A stretch of DNA of 64,000 nucleotides from Doris montereyensis (taxonomy: Eukaryota > Mollusca > Gastropoda > Nudibranchia > Dorididae): assembly GCA_037039925.1 (NCBI GenBank), contig JAXRKP010000922.1, positions 1-64,000 of the forward strand, read 5' to 3'. The notes below the pieces were generated by a model. That model was not told the DNA's origin. It saw only the letters and a list, made by a program, of their open reading frames with translations, and did no database searches. Below, piece by piece: positions 60,385 through 64,000 of this stretch. The position numbers and the translations under genes are program-made. Within the stretch, counting starts at the first letter, position 1, and the number at the start of each line of letters is the position of its first letter.

Positions 60385-61111
60385 AGTGTTTTATCAAAAC
60401 TTGATTACTGCAATTCAATATTGTTTGGAGTTACACAATGAAGATTGTCAAAACTTCAAATTGCCTAAACCAATGCCACAAGATTAGCTCTTAAGAAAAA
60501 AACAAAAATCACTATCACTACACCCTTCCTTGGCTGCCCGTAGAAAAATAATTATTTATAAACTGATATCTCTCTGCCACAAAGGCATACACTACAATGC
60601 TTCTATCTGACATAATCATCCCATACACATTCCAAGTCGGCAGCTTAAAACTTCAGTTGATACAAAAATGTTAATTCCTCGTAGACGCCCTTTTAAAACA
60701 GCTGGTGAAAAATCCTTGCACCCTAAGAGCCTGGAATTCTCTCGTCAAACACTTAAGAGAAATAGAATCAACTGAGACATTTAAGAAAAAAAACTTAAAA
60801 CCCACCTGTTTTCCACACAGCTATAAAACCACACACATTTATCACTGCTGTCATAAAAGTAGTTCAATAATATCAACTGTCTTTTGTATTATCATCCTAT
60901 GCTTTTAAATATGTTTTTTTATGCATAACGTGTATTGCATTGGTGTGTTTAAATTATACACATGCATATTTCTTGATTTATAAGGTTTATCCATATTTGA
61001 GCGCTCTGTGCTTGATATATATCGGGATGGGGCGCTATACAAGAACTATTTTATTATTAATATTGTTATTACTATTGTTATTATTATTATTTATTATTAT
61101 TATTATTATTA

Positions 61112-61173
<62 letters not shown>

Positions 61174-61175
61174 GG
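60385..61175 (+). mobile_element. CR1/Rex-type LINE 3' end: degenerate reverse transcriptase tail, 3' UTR, (ATT)n
   Basis: Interrupted frames read LDYCNSILFG, then LPWLPV, AYTTMLLSDIIIPY, LEFSRQTLKR and KKLKTHLF. This is the characteristic C-terminal string of jockey/CR1/Rex-like reverse transcriptases (LDYCNSLL.G ... LHWLPV ... YL.DLI..Y ... WN.LP..LR ... FK..LKTHLF). The 3' UTR with gcgctatacaagaac ends in an ATT microsatellite (61,050-61,173). Many stops and shifts show an old dead copy. A second, shorter tail is at 575-740. Confidence 0.82.
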
Positions 61176-61339
61176 TCTATTCAGACTTGGCAAAAGTAAA
61201 GCTGTCAAAAGACTGAGACATTTTGGAAAAATTGTAGTCAGGTAGAAGATGACTGAAATATTTGAATCTTGTATGAGTAGAAGAAGACTCCAGCTGAGGT
61301 TGTATGCTTTGAGTCTCCATTTCCATTTCACAGAGGTTC

Positions 61340-61592
61340 TGAACAGAGTTCAAATGTAACCCAGCCCCTTACAGAACTCAAATGTAACCCAGCCCTTACA
61401 GAGCTCAACCCAGCCCCTTACAGAGCTCAAATGTAACCCAGCCCTTACAGAGCTCAAACGTAACCCAGCCCTACAGAGCTTAACCCAGTCCTTTACAGAT
61501 CTCAAACGAAACCCAGACCTTACAGAGCTCAACGTAACCAAGCTCCTTACAGAGCTCAAACATAATCCACTTCCTTACAGAGCTCAAACGGT
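61340..61592. repeat. ~27-bp minisatellite, about 10 units
   Basis: Units ttacagagctcaaatgtaac + ccagccc, with aacg variants and partial units. Confidence 0.92.
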
Positions 61593-62020
61593 CACACCCC
61601 CCCTCCCCCTCCCACTTACAGAGAGAGAGAGGAAGACTTCCAGTTACCGTCTCTCATGTCAGCAATCTTGACTTGTATTCTCCCGTCTCTCGGCACGTGT
61701 TGTGTGTCGGGACATGTGATGTGTGAAAGAATTTGATTTATTGTCTCTATACAGAATAAATGTTGCACAGCCTGTTGATGAAAGGTTGAATGTGGACAGT
61801 GTCAGAATAATTCTTATACAGAAGTAGTGGGAACAGACGTAAATTTGAAAAGAATAAAGTTTGCATTCATACTCTGATAAGTCGGACAAAAACTAAAACG
61901 TTTAGTACGGGTAGACTTTGTTATGTTCTCAACATTGTGACATGAGTTGTGTCAAAAAATTGGTAGCCATTTGATTCTTTCTTTCTTTCTCTCTCTCTCT
62001 CTCTTTCTCTCTGGCTACAG

Positions 62021-62145
62021 CCGATGATGAGACCCAAGAGGAACGCCTTCACAAACAGACGGAGAGAAAGCGCAAGAGGTCAATCAGCGCTGCCATGCTC
62101 AAGGACATGCGGGAACAGTACACGGATCTGCCAGTGGAAGTACAT
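62021..62145 (+). CDS. NGDN: NGDN exon: basic region with REQY motif
   Basis: The acceptor is tctggctacag after a long pyrimidine tract and the donor GTAAGG. Two bases finish a codon, then 41 codons read DDETQEERLHKQTERKRKRS, ISAAMLKDMREQYTDLPVEV and H. Human NGDN has YDETEAEREKKRLERAKRRA and SSSVIRELKEQYSDAPEEI, an excellent match in order and spacing. The exon is intact. The basic run KQTERKRKR is the likely nucleolar-targeting part of the family. Confidence 0.93.
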
Positions 62146-62249
62146 GTAAGGCCTGTGTCTGTCTGGTTGTTTTTTATTTGGGGATGGAGATGGAGGACGG
62201 GGCAAAGTTCACTGTAGTCTATTTCACTAACACTACATTTCTGGCAACA

Positions 62250-63195
62250 GCAACAACAAAAAATGTCATGTTATGGGTAATCCTGAAAATCACTATCTAG
62301 GGTGAAAAATGTCATGTTATGGGTAATCCTGAAAATCACTATCTAGGGGTGAAAAATGTCATGTTATGGGTAATCCTGAAAATCACTATCTAGGGGTGAA
62401 AAAATGTCATGTTATGTTATTGGTAATCCTGAAAATCACTATCTAGGGGTGAAAAATGTCATGTTATGGGTAATCCTGAAAATCACTATCTAGGGGTAAA
62501 AAATGTCATGTTATGGGTAATCTGAAAATCAGTATCTGGGGGGGAAAATCATGTCGTGTTATTGGTAATCCTGAAATCGCTATCTAGGGGTATTGGTTAT
62601 GGGTGAATCCTGAAAATCATGTCATGTTATGGGTAATCCTGAAAATCGCTATCTAGGGGTAAAAAGGTGAAAAATGTCATGTCATGTTATGGGTAATCCT
62701 GAAAATGGCTATCTAGGGTGAAAAATGTCATGTTATGGGTAATCCTGAAAAAATGGTTATCGGGAAAAATGTCATGTTATGGGTAATCCTGAAAATCATT
62801 ATTCATAAAAAATGTCATTTTTTTATGGGTAATCCTGAAAATCAGTAGGGGTTATGTGAAAAATGTTCATTTTCATTATTTCATTGAAAAATTGTGATTA
62901 GGCATTGTTCAAATATTTCATTGTTCATTGCTATCTCATTGTTCGTAAATTGTCATGTTATGGGTGAACCTGAATATCAGTATCTAGGGGTAAAAATGTC
63001 ATGTTATTGGGTAATCCTGAAAATGGCTATCTAGGGGTAAAAGGTCATGTTCTTGGGTAATCCTGAAAATGGCTATTTAGGGGTTCAAAAAGGTCATGTT
63101 ATGGGTAATGTGAAAATCGCTATCTAGGAGTGAAAATGTCATGTTATGGGTGATCCTGAAAATCGAAATCTAGGGGTGAAAAATGTTGTTTTTTT
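62250..63195. repeat. 47-bp minisatellite, about 19 units, degenerate centre
   Basis: Units aaaaatgtcatgttatgggt + aatcctgaaaatcactatct + aggggtg. The centre (62,800-62,960) is strongly broken. In the NGDN intron between the exons at 62,145 and 63,762. Confidence 0.93.
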
Positions 63196-63294
63196 TTAAA
63201 GATTTGGAATTGTTGTTTTTCACTTTAAAATGATTTTGATTTTATCATCTTCCACATCTGTTCATCAAATCGAGACATGTTTGTTCATTTGGGT

Positions 63295-63725
63295 ATTTTG
63301 ATTGTTCATCTTGATATTTTCATTATTCATAATCATTGTGATAATATTATTGTTCATTGTGATTATTTCATTGTTCATTGTGATTGTTTCATTGTGATTG
63401 TTTTATTGTGATTGTTTCATTTTCATTGTGATTGTTTCATTGTTCATTGTGATTATTTCATTGTTCATTGTGATTATTTCATTGTGATTGTTTCATTGTT
63501 CATTGTGATTGTTTCATTGTTCATTGTGATTGTCTCATTGTTCATTGTGATTATTTCATTATTCATTGTGATTATTTTATTGTTCATTGTGATTATTTCA
63601 TTATTCATTGTGATTATTTTATTTTTCGTTTTGAAAGCTATTGTTCTTGGGGATAATTTCACTTTCCATTTTTGTATTTTCATTGTTCATTTTGATCATT
63701 TCATTAATCATTGGGATAAGTTCAC
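63295..63725. repeat. ~21-bp minisatellite, about 18 units
   Basis: Units tcattgttcattgtgattat + t. It ends about 35 bases before the NGDN exon at 63,762, so it replaces the usual upstream part of the acceptor region. Confidence 0.92.
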
Positions 63726-63761
63726 TGTTAATTTTGAGAAAAATCTCATTGTTTTTTCCAG

Positions 63762-63817
63762 GAATCATGGGATCTTCATCGGCTGAAAGAAAACAAGAAA
63801 GACAAGGAGAGATTAGA
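63762..63817 (+). CDS. NGDN: NGDN exon, continues outside the window
   Basis: The acceptor is tgttttttccag and the donor GTGAGG. In phase 0 with the previous exon it reads ESWDLHRLKENKKDKER, then L and a split codon beginning GA. The corresponding human region is RDARHPHVTRQ followed by the NYEESMMVRL box, which should begin the next exon beyond 64,000. Similarity is low but phase, position and splice sites agree. Confidence 0.78.
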
Positions 63818-63883
63818 GTGAGGAATTTTTCCACAGAATGTTTTGAAACTTCTATGTAGACTTTGTTAGATTTAATCTTTGCT

Positions 63884-64000
63884 GCCAGTCTGTGTTGTCA
63901 GTCTGTGCTGTCAGTCTATGCTGTCAGTCTGTGCTGTCAGTCTGTGCTGTCAGTCTGTGCTGTCAGTCTGTGCTGTCAGTCTATGTTGTCAGTCTGTGCT
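63884..64000. repeat. 13-bp minisatellite running off the window
   Basis: Units gtcagtctgtgct, at least 9 copies. Begins about 65 bases after the donor of the last NGDN exon seen. Confidence 0.94.

Overview
This is animal (metazoan) nuclear DNA: intron-split genes with GT..AG junctions and low coding density, set in a very large load of minisatellites and retroelement debris. Three conserved protein-coding genes can be read exon by exon. A Penelope-like GIY-YIG remnant, a CR1/Rex-type LINE tail, tRNA-derived SINEs and recurring TCTAGATC-rich patches suggest a marine lophotrochozoan, most likely a mollusc. That last step is inference; the species cannot be read from the sequence.

Layout. (1) 1-20,353, + strand: the last five coding exons of a single RPGRIP1L/RPGRIP1-type gene, a ciliary transition-zone protein. 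They encode the end of an acidic linker and the C-terminal RPGR-interacting C2 domain, up to the stop codon at 20,351-20,353. The introns are packed with more than 15 unrelated minisatellites. (2) 20,354-32,140: intergenic DNA between convergent genes. It holds a SINE, the long 27-bp and 66-bp arrays (23.6-25.8 kb and 26.0-29.8 kb) and an AGT/AGC triplet tract. (3) 32,141-45,204, - strand: EMC4, a subunit of the ER membrane protein complex, with exon 1 at 45,204, exon 2 at 39,289, exon 3 at 37,832 and the terminal exon at 32,177. The exon for the middle of the C-terminal half cannot be found; a 2.5-kb 40-bp array lies in that interval. Intron 1 carries a nested inverted-repeat element filled with GA repeats. 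(4) 45.2-53.5 kb: repeats, Penelope-like fragments and no recognised gene. (5) 53,561 to the window end, + strand: NGDN (neuroguidin, Sas10/Utp3/C1D family), seven exons seen, first and last exons missing. Its third intron begins with a 42-bp minisatellite that repeats the exon end together with its splice donor about 14 times.

The genes have separate housekeeping roles: ciliary gate, ER membrane insertion, ribosome biogenesis/translation control. No common pathway is implied. Most exons need one or two single-base frame corrections, often in C or G runs, while splice sites and protein similarity are intact. That pattern fits residual consensus errors of a long-read assembly better than three pseudogenes. 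By a hand tally about half of the window is tandem repeat. The most notable signals are the exon/donor-spanning array in NGDN, introns containing arrays of splice-donor-like or splice-acceptor-like units, and the missing EMC4 exon.
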